Positions 43,595 to 53,095 of a DNA stretch of 64,000 bases are shown piece after piece (within the stretch, counting starts at the first letter, position 1; each line of letters begins with the position of its first letter). Below the pieces are notes generated by a model that searched no databases, was not told the DNA's origin, and saw nothing but the letters and a program-made list of their open reading frames with translations. The DNA is from Paenibacillus mucilaginosus 3016 (GTDB taxonomy: Bacteria; Bacillota; Bacilli; Paenibacillales; NBRC-103111). The stretch covers positions 5,784,001 to 5,848,000 of the forward strand of contig NC_016935.1 in assembly GCF_000250655.1 (NCBI RefSeq), in the 5' to 3' direction. The position numbers and the translations under genes are program-made.

Positions 43595-44992
43595 TTACCC
43601 CTGGGCCGGTGCGCCGCCGGCGGCCAGCAGAAGGTTCAGCTCCTGCGCTCCCGCGCCGGCTTCCGGCGCATCACCTGAAGCACCCGCCTCCGGTGATGCC
43701 GCCATGGCCTGGATCATCTTTTCCACATCCGTATCCGTCCACACAACGCCGTCTTTAAACTCGAACCGTTCGATCCGGCAGGAGCCGTTCACGAAGAAAC
43801 GGTCCACCGTCACCTGCATATCGGAGTATCCGCTTAAGACCAGGTCGTCCCCTTCCCGGGACACATCGATCCCATGATGCGTGAGGAAACCAAAAGCAAG
43901 CGTATCCTGCTCCCCTTTCGTTCCGTTATCCGATACGACGGAGGAATTCGCGAGCAGGTTAATCACATAGGTGTCCTCGCCCTGTCCGCCTGTCAGCGTA
44001 TTGCCGCCGTTGTAACTTACGACGGTTAATACATCGTTCCCGGTGCCGCCCAGCAGCTCGCTGCCTGCCAGCCATGAGGTCAGGGAATCGTTCCCGGCCC
44101 CGCCGTCAAACACGTTATTCGATCCCACGCTGATCTCGCCGGCATGAATCAGATCATTGCCGCCCTCTCCCTTGATCAAGCTGTCGTCCAGCCTGGTGTA
44201 ACGAACGGTCGCCAGGAGATCATCGCCGTTCCCCCCGTAATACGTTTCCCGGCTGCCGGCCGTCCAGAGTTCGTCATTGCCGTCATTGCCATAGTACTTG
44301 TTATCGAAGCGCGTGTAGTCTTCGTAGTCTCTGCCGCCTTTCCCGTTGACGAAGCTATCGCTGCCGCTGCCCCCGATGAAGCTGGAATGGGAGGCGTCAA
44401 ATCGGTAAACGGTGTCATTCCCCGCTTCTCCGTCAATCCGGTTGTTCGCAGCAAAACTCGCTGTCAGACTATCATGGCCTTCTCCGGCGCGCAGGGTGCT
44501 GTTCATCACCCGGTCCAACCCGGCGGAATCGTTCCCTGTCCCGAGAAACACCGTATTTCGTTCGGCCGCTTGCTCGGCCTGCCCCCCATCGCTTCCGAGC
44601 AGCAGCACATCGTTCCCGGCTCCCATGGATACTTCATTGTAGGAACCTTTCAGGTTCAGCTCATCCTCTCCATCCCCGCCCGTGATCAGATTGGAGCTGC
44701 CGGTTACCTCGAACCGATCGTTCCCTTCGTTGCCATGAATGGCATTCGAGCCCGACCCCGACCCCACCAGAAGAAGGTCGTCGCCTCTTTCGCCGTAGAG
44801 AGTATTCTTCGAGCCTGTCAGCCCCAGCGCATCGGTTCCGTCTCCTCCGTGCAGCACATTGCCGCTGCTTGCCGCACCCAGCACATCACTCCCGGCAAGC
44901 CCAAAGAGATGCTCCCCGCCCTGTGCCGAAGCCATCAGGACATCCATCTTCTGCGTACCGAATACCAGCTTAGGCCCTTTCGTTTCCGCCAT
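43595..44992 (-). CDS. RTX-like glycine/aspartate repeat protein, paralogue 2
   Basis: The 465-residue product starts MAETKGPKLVFGTQKMDV, with GAGGAAG upstream. It shares the order of paralogue 1: the N-terminal SAQGGEHLFGLAGSD motif, repeats such as LHGGDGTDALG, IHGNEGNDRFEV and LKGSYNEVSMGAG, and the C-terminal RFFVNGSCRIERFEFKDG and ELNLLLAAGG. Differences lie mainly in the central repeats. It is 108 bases upstream of paralogue 1. Confidence 0.85.
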   Translation of the reverse strand: MAETKGPKLVFGTQKMDVLMASAQGGEHLFGLAGSDVLGAASSGNVLHGGDGTDALGLTGSKNTLYGERGDDLLLVGSGSGSNAIHGNEGNDRFEVTGSSNLITGGDGEDELNLKGSYNEVSMGAGNDVLLLGSDGGQAEQAAERNTVFLGTGNDSAGLDRVMNSTLRAGEGHDSLTASFAANNRIDGEAGNDTVYRFDASHSSFIGGSGSDSFVNGKGGRDYEDYTRFDNKYYGNDGNDELWTAGSRETYYGGNGDDLLATVRYTRLDDSLIKGEGGNDLIHAGEISVGSNNVFDGGAGNDSLTSWLAGSELLGGTGNDVLTVVSYNGGNTLTGGQGEDTYVINLLANSSVVSDNGTKGEQDTLAFGFLTHHGIDVSREGDDLVLSGYSDMQVTVDRFFVNGSCRIERFEFKDGVVWTDTDVEKMIQAMAASPEAGASGDAPEAGAGAQELNLLLAAGGAPAQG

Positions 44993-45063
44993 CTTGCATT
45001 CTTCCTCTCCGATTCAGAGTTAAAAAAGCAAACGTTACATTCATGCAGCCTCTTCGAAGCCGA

Positions 45064-45128
45064 AAAAAGCGGATTCGAGTGATCCGTTACGGGTCAAGCC
45101 TGATTACATATCGGCCCGTCCGCTTTTT
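45064..45128 (-). terminator. Long hairpin with T-run between paralogues 2 and 3
   Basis: AAAAAGCGGA (45064-45073) pairs with TCCGCTTTTT (45119-45128), and the loop contains further CGGG/CCCG pairing. On the minus strand the last arm ends in a run of T. It likely ends transcription from paralogue 3. Confidence 0.6.
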
Positions 45129-45302
45129 GCGGCGCCCCGGGTACATACCGCCCCCTTGGGCGCGCTGCCGCTTTCTTAGCAGCAGGGACTTAAGCTGGAG
45201 CTGGAGCTGGAGCTGGAACCGGCCCCGGTTCCGGCCGCACCGGCCGGCACGGAAGCCGACGGATGCCCCGCTGCTGCCTGCGAGCCCAGACCCTTGCGGC
45301 CC

Positions 45303-46685
45303 CTAAGCCGACACCGCTGCTCCCCCGGCAGCCAGCAGCAGACTCAGCTCCTGCGCCCTCGCGCCGGCGTCCGCCGCATCGCCTGAAGCACCCGCCTCCG
45401 GTTCAGCCGCCATCGCCTGGATGATTTTCTCGACATCCGTGTCCGTCCATACCGTGCCGTCCGCCAGCTCGAAGCGCTCGATCCGGTACGAGCCGTTGAC
45501 GAAGAAGCGGTCCACGATCAGCTCCTCCCCGCCCGCTTCGAAGACCAGGTGCGCGCCGTCCCTGGACAAGCTCAGGTCATCGCGGCCCAGCGAGGCGAAG
45601 ACGACGGTATCCTGCTCCCCCTTGATGCCGTAGTCGGACACCAGGGAGGAACCGAGCGCGGAATCGATCACATACCGGTCCTGTCCCTGCTCGCCCATAA
45701 GCCAATTCTCGCGGCTGCTGCCCAGCGTGGTCAGCACATCGTTCCCGCTGCCCCCGAACAGCTCCGAACGCCCGAGCGAGCTCGTCAGCGTATCCTGGCC
45801 CGCGCCCCCGTCGAGCCGGTTGTAGCCGCCCTCGATGGTTTCCGCCGCTTGAATCGTATCGCTGCCTCCCTCTCCCAGGATCACCGTTCCTTCGAGAGTC
45901 GAGTTTTGCACCACCGTGAACGTGTCTTCTCCGTTGCCGCCCTTGTACAATTGGTAGATGCCGGATACCGTGAACTCATCATTGCCCCCATCGCCATGGT
46001 AGGTGTTGCCGACATTCCCGTGGTCGTACCAGGCGTCCACGGCATTCACGAAGCTGTCATTCCCGCTGCCCCCGATGAAGAACGATCCCTCCGAATGGTA
46101 GCTGTGGAACGAATCGTTCCCCGCTTCGCCATCGATCCGGTGACCGCCGCTCTCCGACACGCTGAAATTCTCGTTCCCCTCTCCTCCGCGCACGAAGCTG
46201 CCGGAGATACGCAGGCCTTGGAAGCTCGCCGAATCGTTCCCTGCCCCCAGATTCACCGCATTGCCTTCATACGTATTCCCGAATCCCGTGACCTCGCCGC
46301 TCAACCAGTCATTGCCGGCACCGAGCGTTACTTCATTGCGGGATCCAAGCAGCTTCGCGGCATCCGAGCCAGCCCCCCCTGTGATGAGGTTCGAGCTGCC
46401 TCTGACCTCGAAGCGGTCACTGCCGTCATTGCCGTGAACCGCATTCTCTCCGGATGTGACCAGGAACCGGTCACCGCCGCCCTCCCCGTAGAGGGTATTG
46501 CCTGAGCCCGCCACCCCGAGCGTGTCGCTGCCGTCTCCCCCGTGAAGCACATTGCCGCTGCTCGTCGCTGCAAGGATATCGTCTCCCGCCAGCGCAAAGA
46601 GGTGCTCACCGCCCTGCGCCGAAGCCACCATTACATCGTTCTTCTCCGTGCCGAACACAAGCTTCGCTCCCGTCGTTCCCGCCAC
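45303..46685 (-). CDS. RTX-like glycine/aspartate repeat protein, paralogue 3
   Basis: The 460-residue product starts best at a GTG at 46685 (MAGTTGAKLVFGTEKND), nine bases after GGAGG, which aligns with the MAETTGPKLVFG of its neighbours. Repeats include LHGGDGSDTLGV, LYGEGGGDRFLV and VHGNDGSDRFEV; the C-terminal domain ends ELSLLLAAGGAAVSA. Downstream on the same strand, in a different frame, lies a Ser-rich stretch closing in Cys-Cys, discussed under findings. Confidence 0.85.
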   Translation of the reverse strand: MAGTTGAKLVFGTEKNDVMVASAQGGEHLFALAGDDILAATSSGNVLHGGDGSDTLGVAGSGNTLYGEGGGDRFLVTSGENAVHGNDGSDRFEVRGSSNLITGGAGSDAAKLLGSRNEVTLGAGNDWLSGEVTGFGNTYEGNAVNLGAGNDSASFQGLRISGSFVRGGEGNENFSVSESGGHRIDGEAGNDSFHSYHSEGSFFIGGSGNDSFVNAVDAWYDHGNVGNTYHGDGGNDEFTVSGIYQLYKGGNGEDTFTVVQNSTLEGTVILGEGGSDTIQAAETIEGGYNRLDGGAGQDTLTSSLGRSELFGGSGNDVLTTLGSSRENWLMGEQGQDRYVIDSALGSSLVSDYGIKGEQDTVVFASLGRDDLSLSRDGAHLVFEAGGEELIVDRFFVNGSYRIERFELADGTVWTDTDVEKIIQAMAAEPEAGASGDAADAGARAQELSLLLAAGGAAVSA

Positions 46686-46874
46686 AGCCATCATCCTCCA
46701 AGGGTTCTGATATGAGGCAGCAGCCCTTATGATCCCGTCGCAGTCTGCTGCTGATGTCTCCTACATGCTATCATAGAAGAATGCCCTCATGAAGACGTTT
46801 TCACCTAAATTTTTCTTGATTTGGTAAACCCATACTTTAACAGAGACTTACAGAAGTTCTCCTTTCGGAAATGC

Positions 46875-46922
46875 CAAAAAAGCCGTTCTCCGGCAGCACC
46901 AAAGCTACCGGCAGGAACGGCT
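46875..46922 (-). terminator. Rho-independent terminator after RTX-like gene 4
   Basis: AGCCGTTC (46881-46888) pairs with GAACGGCT (46915-46922), with further CCGG pairing inside; the minus strand then runs into six T residues. It separates paralogue 4 from 3. Confidence 0.8.
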
Positions 46923-46943
46923 ATCCGATTCGGCCAATGTCCG

Positions 46944-48353
46944 TTACAACAGAGGATGCCCTGCTGGCGGCGCGAGCAGGAGTGCGAGTGCTTCGTCCCG
47001 CTCCGGGGCAGAAACCGCTTCCAGGGAACCGCCACTTCCAGGGGCGGCGGCCATCGCCTGGATCAGGCTCTCGACCTCCTTGTCGGTCCACACCGTGCCG
47101 TCTGCGAATTCGAACTGCTCGACGCGGGCCGCCTTGCTCTCGAAGAACCGCTCAACGATCAGCTTCTCCGTCCCCGTCTCACTTGCGATCTCGAGATCGG
47201 CCCCCGAGCGGGCGGCCTTCACGTCCTCCGCTTCCGCAGCCAGGAACTTCACGCGGTCCTGCTCGTTCCAGATGCCATCCTCCCGGATCGTGTTGGTTCC
47301 GACACCCGGTCCGATCTCGTACAGATCCTCCCCTTTACCTCCTGTAAGCGTATTCTCCAATGAATAGCCGGTCCACTCAAAGCCGGTTACGGCGAGCGTA
47401 TCGCTGCCGGCCCCTCCTTTGAGCGTGTTATAGAACGAGACGGAGGTCAGAGCATCGCGGCCTTCCCCGCCATCCAGCACATTGCCCGTGCCGCCCGACG
47501 GGAATTCGATCGACAGCTCGTCATCTCCCCCGTCGCCCTTCAGCACCGAGGCATACAGCGAGGTATAGGCCTCCACCCGCAGCGTATCGCCGCCGGCTCC
47601 TCCGAGGAACATATTGTCTTCGCCCGAGCCCGCGAAGAAGTCATTGCCTTCATTGCCGAAATACTTGTTCCCGGAGCTGCCGTCCTGTCCGTGCTCATCC
47701 ACCGCATTCGCGAAGTGATCATTCCCCGCTCCGCCGACGAAGACGGACCGGTACACATTCAGCGCCCCGAACTGGTCGTCTCCCATGCCGCCCTCCAGCC
47801 GGTTGTCTCCCGACTCGCGGACGAACAGATCATCGGTGCCCGCACCGCCCAGGGCTGTATTGCGGCTGCCCCAGAGCTGCAGGCTGTCATCCCCGTTCCC
47901 AAGCTCGATCCGGTTGTCGTCGGAGGGGTTCAGTTCATCGTATTTTTCAAAAACAACGTCATCCTCCCCATCCCCCGTCACGAGATGGCTGCGGTCTCCG
48001 GCATAGCTGAGAGAGTCATCCCCCGCGCCTCCGGTAACCAGGTTGTCCCCTCCGGTGACCCAGAAGGTATCGTCGCCGCCGTTGCCGTGGATCCGGTTAT
48101 TCTCGGCATCCACCGTCAGCCTGTCATCCCCCTCCTCGCCATACATGACGTTATGCCCGCCCAGCACCTCAAAGTAGTCGTTGCCGAGGCCCCCGTGAAT
48201 ATCCGCATATTCACTTCCACGAAAAACCTGAATCCGGTCATCGCCGTCCGAGGCGAAAATCCGGTCTCCCCCTTCCTGCGAAGCCGTCAAGTTGTCGCTG
48301 CCTCTCGTACCGAACACGATACGGGGTTGTGCCGGGTTACTCATCTTTTGCAT
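46944..48353 (-). CDS. RTX-like glycine/aspartate repeat protein, paralogue 4 (divergent)
   Basis: The 469-residue product (MQKMSNPAQPRIVFGTRGSD) has the same architecture but is the most divergent of the four. Repeats include IHGGLGNDYFEV, YGEEGDDRLTV and IHGNGGDDTFWV; the C-terminal domain reads EKLIVERFFESKAARVEQ, FEFADGTVWTDKEVESLIQA. The ATG at 48353 follows AAGGA at normal spacing. It is the first of the four and follows the ZIP gene on the same strand. Confidence 0.85.
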   Translation of the reverse strand: MQKMSNPAQPRIVFGTRGSDNLTASQEGGDRIFASDGDDRIQVFRGSEYADIHGGLGNDYFEVLGGHNVMYGEEGDDRLTVDAENNRIHGNGGDDTFWVTGGDNLVTGGAGDDSLSYAGDRSHLVTGDGEDDVVFEKYDELNPSDDNRIELGNGDDSLQLWGSRNTALGGAGTDDLFVRESGDNRLEGGMGDDQFGALNVYRSVFVGGAGNDHFANAVDEHGQDGSSGNKYFGNEGNDFFAGSGEDNMFLGGAGGDTLRVEAYTSLYASVLKGDGGDDELSIEFPSGGTGNVLDGGEGRDALTSVSFYNTLKGGAGSDTLAVTGFEWTGYSLENTLTGGKGEDLYEIGPGVGTNTIREDGIWNEQDRVKFLAAEAEDVKAARSGADLEIASETGTEKLIVERFFESKAARVEQFEFADGTVWTDKEVESLIQAMAAAPGSGGSLEAVSAPERDEALALLLAPPAGHPLL

Positions 48354-48530
48354 CATCCTTCCTTCGATGGTTGATTATGGTTCCCCTCCACCTCCATCGT
48401 AGCACACTCCCCTGCTCCGGGGTACTCCTTTTAGGCATGTTCTTCCCCGCGGGCCGCACTTTCTGTCCATGGCAAATACCGGAGGGAGCTCCTCCGGCAG
48501 CCGGGTCAAGCTATGTACCTCCCGGGCCTC

Positions 48531-49256
48531 TTACAATACCTGCAGCAGAATGAGCATAAGCAGGAAGCCGGACATGAACGAGAACGTCGCCGAGAGCTCC
48601 CTTCCGTTCTCCTGGCTCTCCGGGATCAGCTCCTTGAACAGGATGAAGAGCATCGCCCCCGCGGCAAAAGAAAGCCCGTAAGGCACGAGGGATCCGACCG
48701 TCTGCGCCAAGCCGTAGCCGAGCAGCGAAGAAACGATCTCGACGGCTCCCGTAAGGGTAGCGATACCGAACGCCTTCCAGCGGCTGATCTCCTGGGTTAC
48801 GAGGAACAGCGCGACCATCAGCCCCTCCGGGGCATTCTGCAGCCCGATCGCCAGTGCGATAATGCCGCCGAGGCTCTGATCCTCGCTCGCATAGCTGACT
48901 CCGACGGAGAGCCCCTCCGGGATGTTGTGGAGCGTGATGGCGGCCAGCACCAGGATCGCCTTGCGGTCAAGCACCTGATTGACCTTCCGGGTGATGGGCA
49001 GATGCGGCACCCCTTTCTCCACCAGTGCCAGCACCGCCGTTCCCAGCAGCACGCCGGCAGTGATCACCCAGACGCTTCCCTGCTTCATGGCTTCGGGAAT
49101 CAGGCTGAAGGTGGTCGCCACGATCATGATGCCCGAGGAGAGCGCCAGCAGCATATCCCTCAGGCGCTGGGTCGTTCCTTTCATGACGAGGATCAACAGG
49201 GCTCCCGCCCCGGTGGACATCGCAGACAGAATGCTTCCCCACAGCACTTCCCACAT
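48531..49256 (-). CDS. ZIP-family divalent metal transporter (GufA type)
   Basis: The 241-residue product has eight predicted membrane helices and both ZIP metal-site motifs, HNIPEGLSVG in helix 4 and QNAPEGLMVAL in helix 5. These are the key residues of GufA/ZupT proteins that import zinc, iron or manganese. It precedes RTX-like gene 4 by about 175 bases on the same strand; a link (metal for the repeats) is possible but not shown. Confidence 0.92.
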   Translation of the reverse strand: MWEVLWGSILSAMSTGAGALLILVMKGTTQRLRDMLLALSSGIMIVATTFSLIPEAMKQGSVWVITAGVLLGTAVLALVEKGVPHLPITRKVNQVLDRKAILVLAAITLHNIPEGLSVGVSYASEDQSLGGIIALAIGLQNAPEGLMVALFLVTQEISRWKAFGIATLTGAVEIVSSLLGYGLAQTVGSLVPYGLSFAAGAMLFILFKELIPESQENGRELSATFSFMSGFLLMLILLQVL

Positions 49257-49585
49257 ACGGCATCTTCCTCTCTCTATAGGGCCCCTTCAGTGGCCGGTCT
49301 TGGGACATGCGGTCCGCAGACGGCCGGCGGCTTCCCTCTTCATTACCGCATTCGGGCGGCGGCGACGCAGGCACAGGACACGCCGCGGAGGAAATCGGGC
49401 AGAGGCGGCTAAGGGGTTCAGGGCAGAGACGGCCGCAGTGGGGAAGGGCATCAGCCTTGCATGGAAAGGGCTAGCAGTGCCCCACAGAATCGAGCTCTGC
49501 CGAGAGCTGCATGTGAATACAAAGAAGAACGGCCGCAGACCGTCCTTCTTCATTGCGACAGGGGATATGGCGGCTGCCTGCTGTC
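49257..49585. other. Intergenic region without a supported gene
   Basis: A weak hairpin at about 49519-49555 could end the exporter transcript on the minus strand. No ribosome sites or domains are visible in the rest; the ZIP promoter should lie near 49260-49330. Confidence 0.4.
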
Positions 49586-50903
49586 TTACCGCGGTGATTT
49601 GCCCGGAGCCGAAGATCGCTCCGCCCCAGCCGCAGACTTCATGGAGGCGGGCTTTCGGCGCAGGAAGGCGAAGAGCGCCCCCGCCGCCGCCAGCACCAGC
49701 GGGAAGCCCGCAGCCCAGCCGCTGAAGGCATAGATCGCAAGACAGAGCACCAGGGAGAGGCCCGCCCACACCCGGCCCCCGCTCTTTGCGGGCAGCAGCC
49801 GCAGGGCGGCCGCCATCACCACGATGTACGAGAAGATGAAGATGGCGCTCGGCCACTTCACAAGCCAGGCCAGGCTCGGCTCGGCCGTGCCGTAGTACAG
49901 GAGCACGCCGCCGAAGACCGCGCCGCAGCCGTACAGCGCCGCGATCGGCGAGCGGTGGGCCGGATGCAGCTTCGCCAGCCAGCCGGGCAGCTCCCCTTCC
50001 CGGGCCTGGGCGTAGATCATCCGGGAGAAGCCGGCGATATTCGTGTGCACGGAGCTGAACGTGATGAACAGCGCCAGCGCCCCCGTGACCGCCCCCGCCG
50101 CCGAGCCGAACGCCTTCTCCATGAGCAGGCTCAGGGGAGCGAGCCCCCCGGTGCCCCCGTAGGAGCCGGTGCCCACCGTCACGGCGACGATCGACAGATA
50201 CAGCACGATGATCAGCAGCGCCGCCGTCATCAGACTCAGCGGAATGTCCCGCGACGGATTCCGGAACTCCTCCGCCAGCGGGACGATCATCTCCCAGCCG
50301 CAGAAGCAGAAGAAGATCGTGACCGCCGCAAGGCCGACGGAAGCCCAGCCGTGCGGTAGGAACGGCTCGAAGCTCTCCCGTTCGACGAGCGGGGCTGCGC
50401 CACCGGCGGCTATCATCAGCATCAGCGCGATGATGACGATGACGACGACCTGCACCCAGCCGGCGAGCTCAATGCCTCGGGCATTCAGCAGAAGGGCGCA
50501 GAGGATCAGCGCCCCCGCCAGGACGGTTGTGCCGGTATGGGAGAGGCTGAACAGGCTGCCGACATAATGCGCCCCCGTCAGGGCCATGACCGGCACGCCG
50601 ATCGGAATGGACCCGAGCATCGTCCAGCCGAGCAGATACGCGGCCCGGTCGCCGAAGGCCCGGCGGGCGAAGGACACGACGCCCCCGGAGTCCGGAACCG
50701 CCGAAGCCAGGCGTCCCATCGTCAGGGCGATCGGCAGCACGAGCAGCGACATCAGCATCCACGACAGCAGGGAGGCGGGACCCGCCTCCTCCGCCGTCAG
50801 CGCCGGCAGCACCAGAATGGCCCCCGCCGAGAACGGCGCCCGCTGTCATCGCCGCGCCCTGCACCCAGGAGAGGGAGCGGCGAAGCTCCCGCTCCTCAGT
50901 CAT
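49586..50903 (-). CDS. APC-superfamily amino acid exporter (YjeH-like), one frameshift
   Basis: Joined, the product is about 438 residues with 12 membrane helices. The start at 50903 reads MTEERELRRSLSWVQGAAM; after LGGG the sense frame is ILVLPALTAEEAGPASLLS, one base over, at the GGCCCCC of 50819-50825. Characteristic segments such as CGWEMIVPLAEEFRNPSRDI and SRMIYAQAREGELPGWLAKL match YjeH-like exporters of branched-chain amino acids and methionine. The gene overlaps the dioxygenase stop by eight bases, so it is translationally coupled and probably exports the product of the cluster. Confidence 0.85.
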
Positions 50904-51651
50904 TGCCGCGCGGAATCTTGGTGAAGGCCGCGATCAGCACGTCGCGGTGGCCGCTCTCCGCCCCCGGGCACAGGATTACCGGCGTCACGCCGTGCATCGT
51001 GCGGCGGTCGTCGCCGATGATGCAGTCCATCGGCTCGGCCAGCGTCAGTCGGCCGAGCGGTTCGCGGTTCAGGCTGTAGATCCCTGTCTCGCCGCCTTCA
51101 ATGCTGCTGCGTTCGATCAGGAACGTAAGGATGAACGTAGTGCCGTCGCGGTGGATGCCCTCCGGTGTCGGCAGCCCGGCTTCCTGCGGCTTCGCCAGGA
51201 TGCGGTACTGATGAATCTTGATGTCCCAGTCGCTCCCCGGCTCGAGGCGGTCGAACATGCCGGCGCACCACTGCAGCAGACCCGTGAAGAAGGAGCTGGC
51301 CGATACGCCCTCCTCCATCGGTTCGAAGTGGCGCTGAATGCCGCCGTTCAGGGGGTTGATCTCGTACGACTGGAAGTACGGGCCGTGCGGCAGCAGCTCA
51401 AGGGAGGCGTGTTCCGGCCGGTACACGTAATTGCCGTACCGGCGGAGGCGGTACTTGCCGTTGTCGCCCATATACCCGTCCATCTCCAGGCGGTTCCAGC
51501 TGTCCGCGAAGGCGTTCCAGCTCTCTTCCGTGAAAAATTCGGCCTGGCGTACGGCCCCGCCGCGGATATGGCAGAAGCCGGGGCCCGCCAGACGCTCGAC
51601 GATCAGGTTGGTGTCCACACCGGTAACATCTTGAATCTGCATCGTAATCAT
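50896..51651 (-). CDS. 2-oxoglutarate/Fe(II)-dependent amino acid dioxygenase (PF10014 type)
   Basis: The 251-residue product matches the BsmA/IDO group. The iron triad is His167-x-Asp169 (GIHRDGTTF) and His220 (TMHGVTPV), with Arg236 suited to bind 2-oxoglutarate. The best-known member hydroxylates L-isoleucine in Bacillus thuringiensis, and others act on other free amino acids, so a free or ligase-modified amino acid is the likely substrate. The start at 51651 has GAGG upstream. It is between the ligase and the exporter and overlaps the exporter start. Confidence 0.85.
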   Translation of the reverse strand: MITMQIQDVTGVDTNLIVERLAGPGFCHIRGGAVRQAEFFTEESWNAFADSWNRLEMDGYMGDNGKYRLRRYGNYVYRPEHASLELLPHGPYFQSYEINPLNGGIQRHFEPMEEGVSASSFFTGLLQWCAGMFDRLEPGSDWDIKIHQYRILAKPQEAGLPTPEGIHRDGTTFILTFLIERSSIEGGETGIYSLNREPLGRLTLAEPMDCIIGDDRRTMHGVTPVILCPGAESGHRDVLIAAFTKIPRGND

Positions 51652-51725
51652 GGATAATAACCTCTTTTCTATAATGGGTTAATGCGATGCTTCAGTAAAG
51701 TATGCAGGACTGCGAATCCGCCGGA

Positions 51726-53024
51726 TCAGCGCTGCAGCACGAGCTCCAGAATCAGGTCGTCCGCCTGTTCCTCCCCGCCTGCTGCGGCGTCGTGGGGGAT
51801 GGCCGTCCCGTCCCCGAGCCGCTGCTGCCTGCCGAGCTGCTGGAAGAAGCTGTTCAGCGAGTACTGCTGGAACTCCTGGGCGAAGGCCGGGAAGCGGGAG
51901 ACGTACATGCCTTTCTCCGCGCTGCGCGAGATGCAGAACATCTGGCCGGGGGACACGCGCCAGCGAACCCAGCCGGTAATGTCGCGGTTGAAGGCGGCCA
52001 TTGCGGCGTCTAGCGTGCCCTTAAGCTCGCTGTACCAGCCGCCGGTCACAACAAGGTGTGTCCACTCGCGGTCCAGCGACTTCTTGATGCGCAGCTCCTG
52101 CGCGGACAGGACCGCCTCCTCCAGCTTCACATGGGAAGCGTGGATCATACAGGCCGCGGGCGCCTCACGCAGCTCGGGCATCTTCGTGCCGAAGAGCCCG
52201 TCCTCCAGCCCCGTATACCGGCCGATGCCGTACCGGCCCAGCACTCCGTTCAGTTCGCCGATCATGGCAAGCAGCGGCATCGACTGCCCGTTCAGGGCCA
52301 CAGGCAGCCCTTCGCGCAGCTCCAGCGTCAGCTCCAGCGGTTCCGTGCTGCACGCTTCCGGGGGAGCGGTCCACTCGAACACGCCGTGCGGCGGCACGTC
52401 CTGCGTGCAGTCCTCCAGCGGGCCGCTCTCGATGACGCGGGCCCACAGATTCTCGTCAACCGAGTAGAGACTCGGCGAGAGCGGGAATGGGATGCCGAGC
52501 GCTTCGAGGAACGGCGCCAGGGCGGCCATCTTCTCTTCGCGTGAAGCGTACTCCCCGACGGCCGGACAGAAGATATCCATCTCGGGCGCCAGCGCCATGA
52601 TGCTCGTCGTGTACCGGGCCGCCGAATTCTGCAGCGGGGTCGCACTGTGGATGATGAGCCGGGCGCCGATCTTCCGGGCGAGCTTCACGGCTTCCCTGGC
52701 AATGAGGGGGCGGGTATAGCTCGAGGAAATCGGGTAGTGGTCGTTGAACAGGGCGTTCGCCAGAATGCCCTTCGTGATATTCTCCTCGCAGAGCGCGCTG
52801 CGCACATCCGCGATCTCCAGCCGGATGCCGAGAGCGGACGCCGTCCCGCACAGGTGGCCCGGCATCGCCTGGCCTACGTCAGCCGTCAGCGCATGCACCT
52901 CGAGGCCCAGCTCCTTCAGCATCAGGGCGGTGTACATACTGTCGAGACCGCCCGAATACAGCATGACCGCCTTCTGCCCGCGGTGCCTCTGCGCCTGCGA
53001 GTAGGAAAGCAAGATTTGACCCAT
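51726..53024 (-). CDS. Argininosuccinate-synthase-like ATP-dependent ligase
   Basis: The 432-residue product is of the ArgG fold: the PP-loop YSGGLDS (residues 23-29), AREAVKLARKIGA, and the SVDENLWAR motif at 188-196 followed by LEDCTQDVPPHGVFEWT. In true ArgG the substrate loop is HGATGKGNDQVRFE; here the aligned loop reads HSATPLQNSAARYT (126-139). The Thr, Asn and Arg are kept, but the Gly-Lys-Gly and the Asp-Gln are lost, so it is unlikely to make argininosuccinate. It probably activates a different carboxylate or ureido/amine pair with ATP. It starts behind AGGAGG and is first in the cluster after its promoter. Confidence 0.85.
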   Translation of the reverse strand: MGQILLSYSQAQRHRGQKAVMLYSGGLDSMYTALMLKELGLEVHALTADVGQAMPGHLCGTASALGIRLEIADVRSALCEENITKGILANALFNDHYPISSSYTRPLIAREAVKLARKIGARLIIHSATPLQNSAARYTTSIMALAPEMDIFCPAVGEYASREEKMAALAPFLEALGIPFPLSPSLYSVDENLWARVIESGPLEDCTQDVPPHGVFEWTAPPEACSTEPLELTLELREGLPVALNGQSMPLLAMIGELNGVLGRYGIGRYTGLEDGLFGTKMPELREAPAACMIHASHVKLEEAVLSAQELRIKKSLDREWTHLVVTGGWYSELKGTLDAAMAAFNRDITGWVRWRVSPGQMFCISRSAEKGMYVSRFPAFAQEFQQYSLNSFFQQLGRQQRLGDGTAIPHDAAAGGEEQADDLILELVLQR

Positions 53025-53095
53025 GATATCCCTCCTGATCTGATCATCTAATCGGTTACCGGTATTGTGCAGGCCTCCATGCCGAACCTGTGTTC

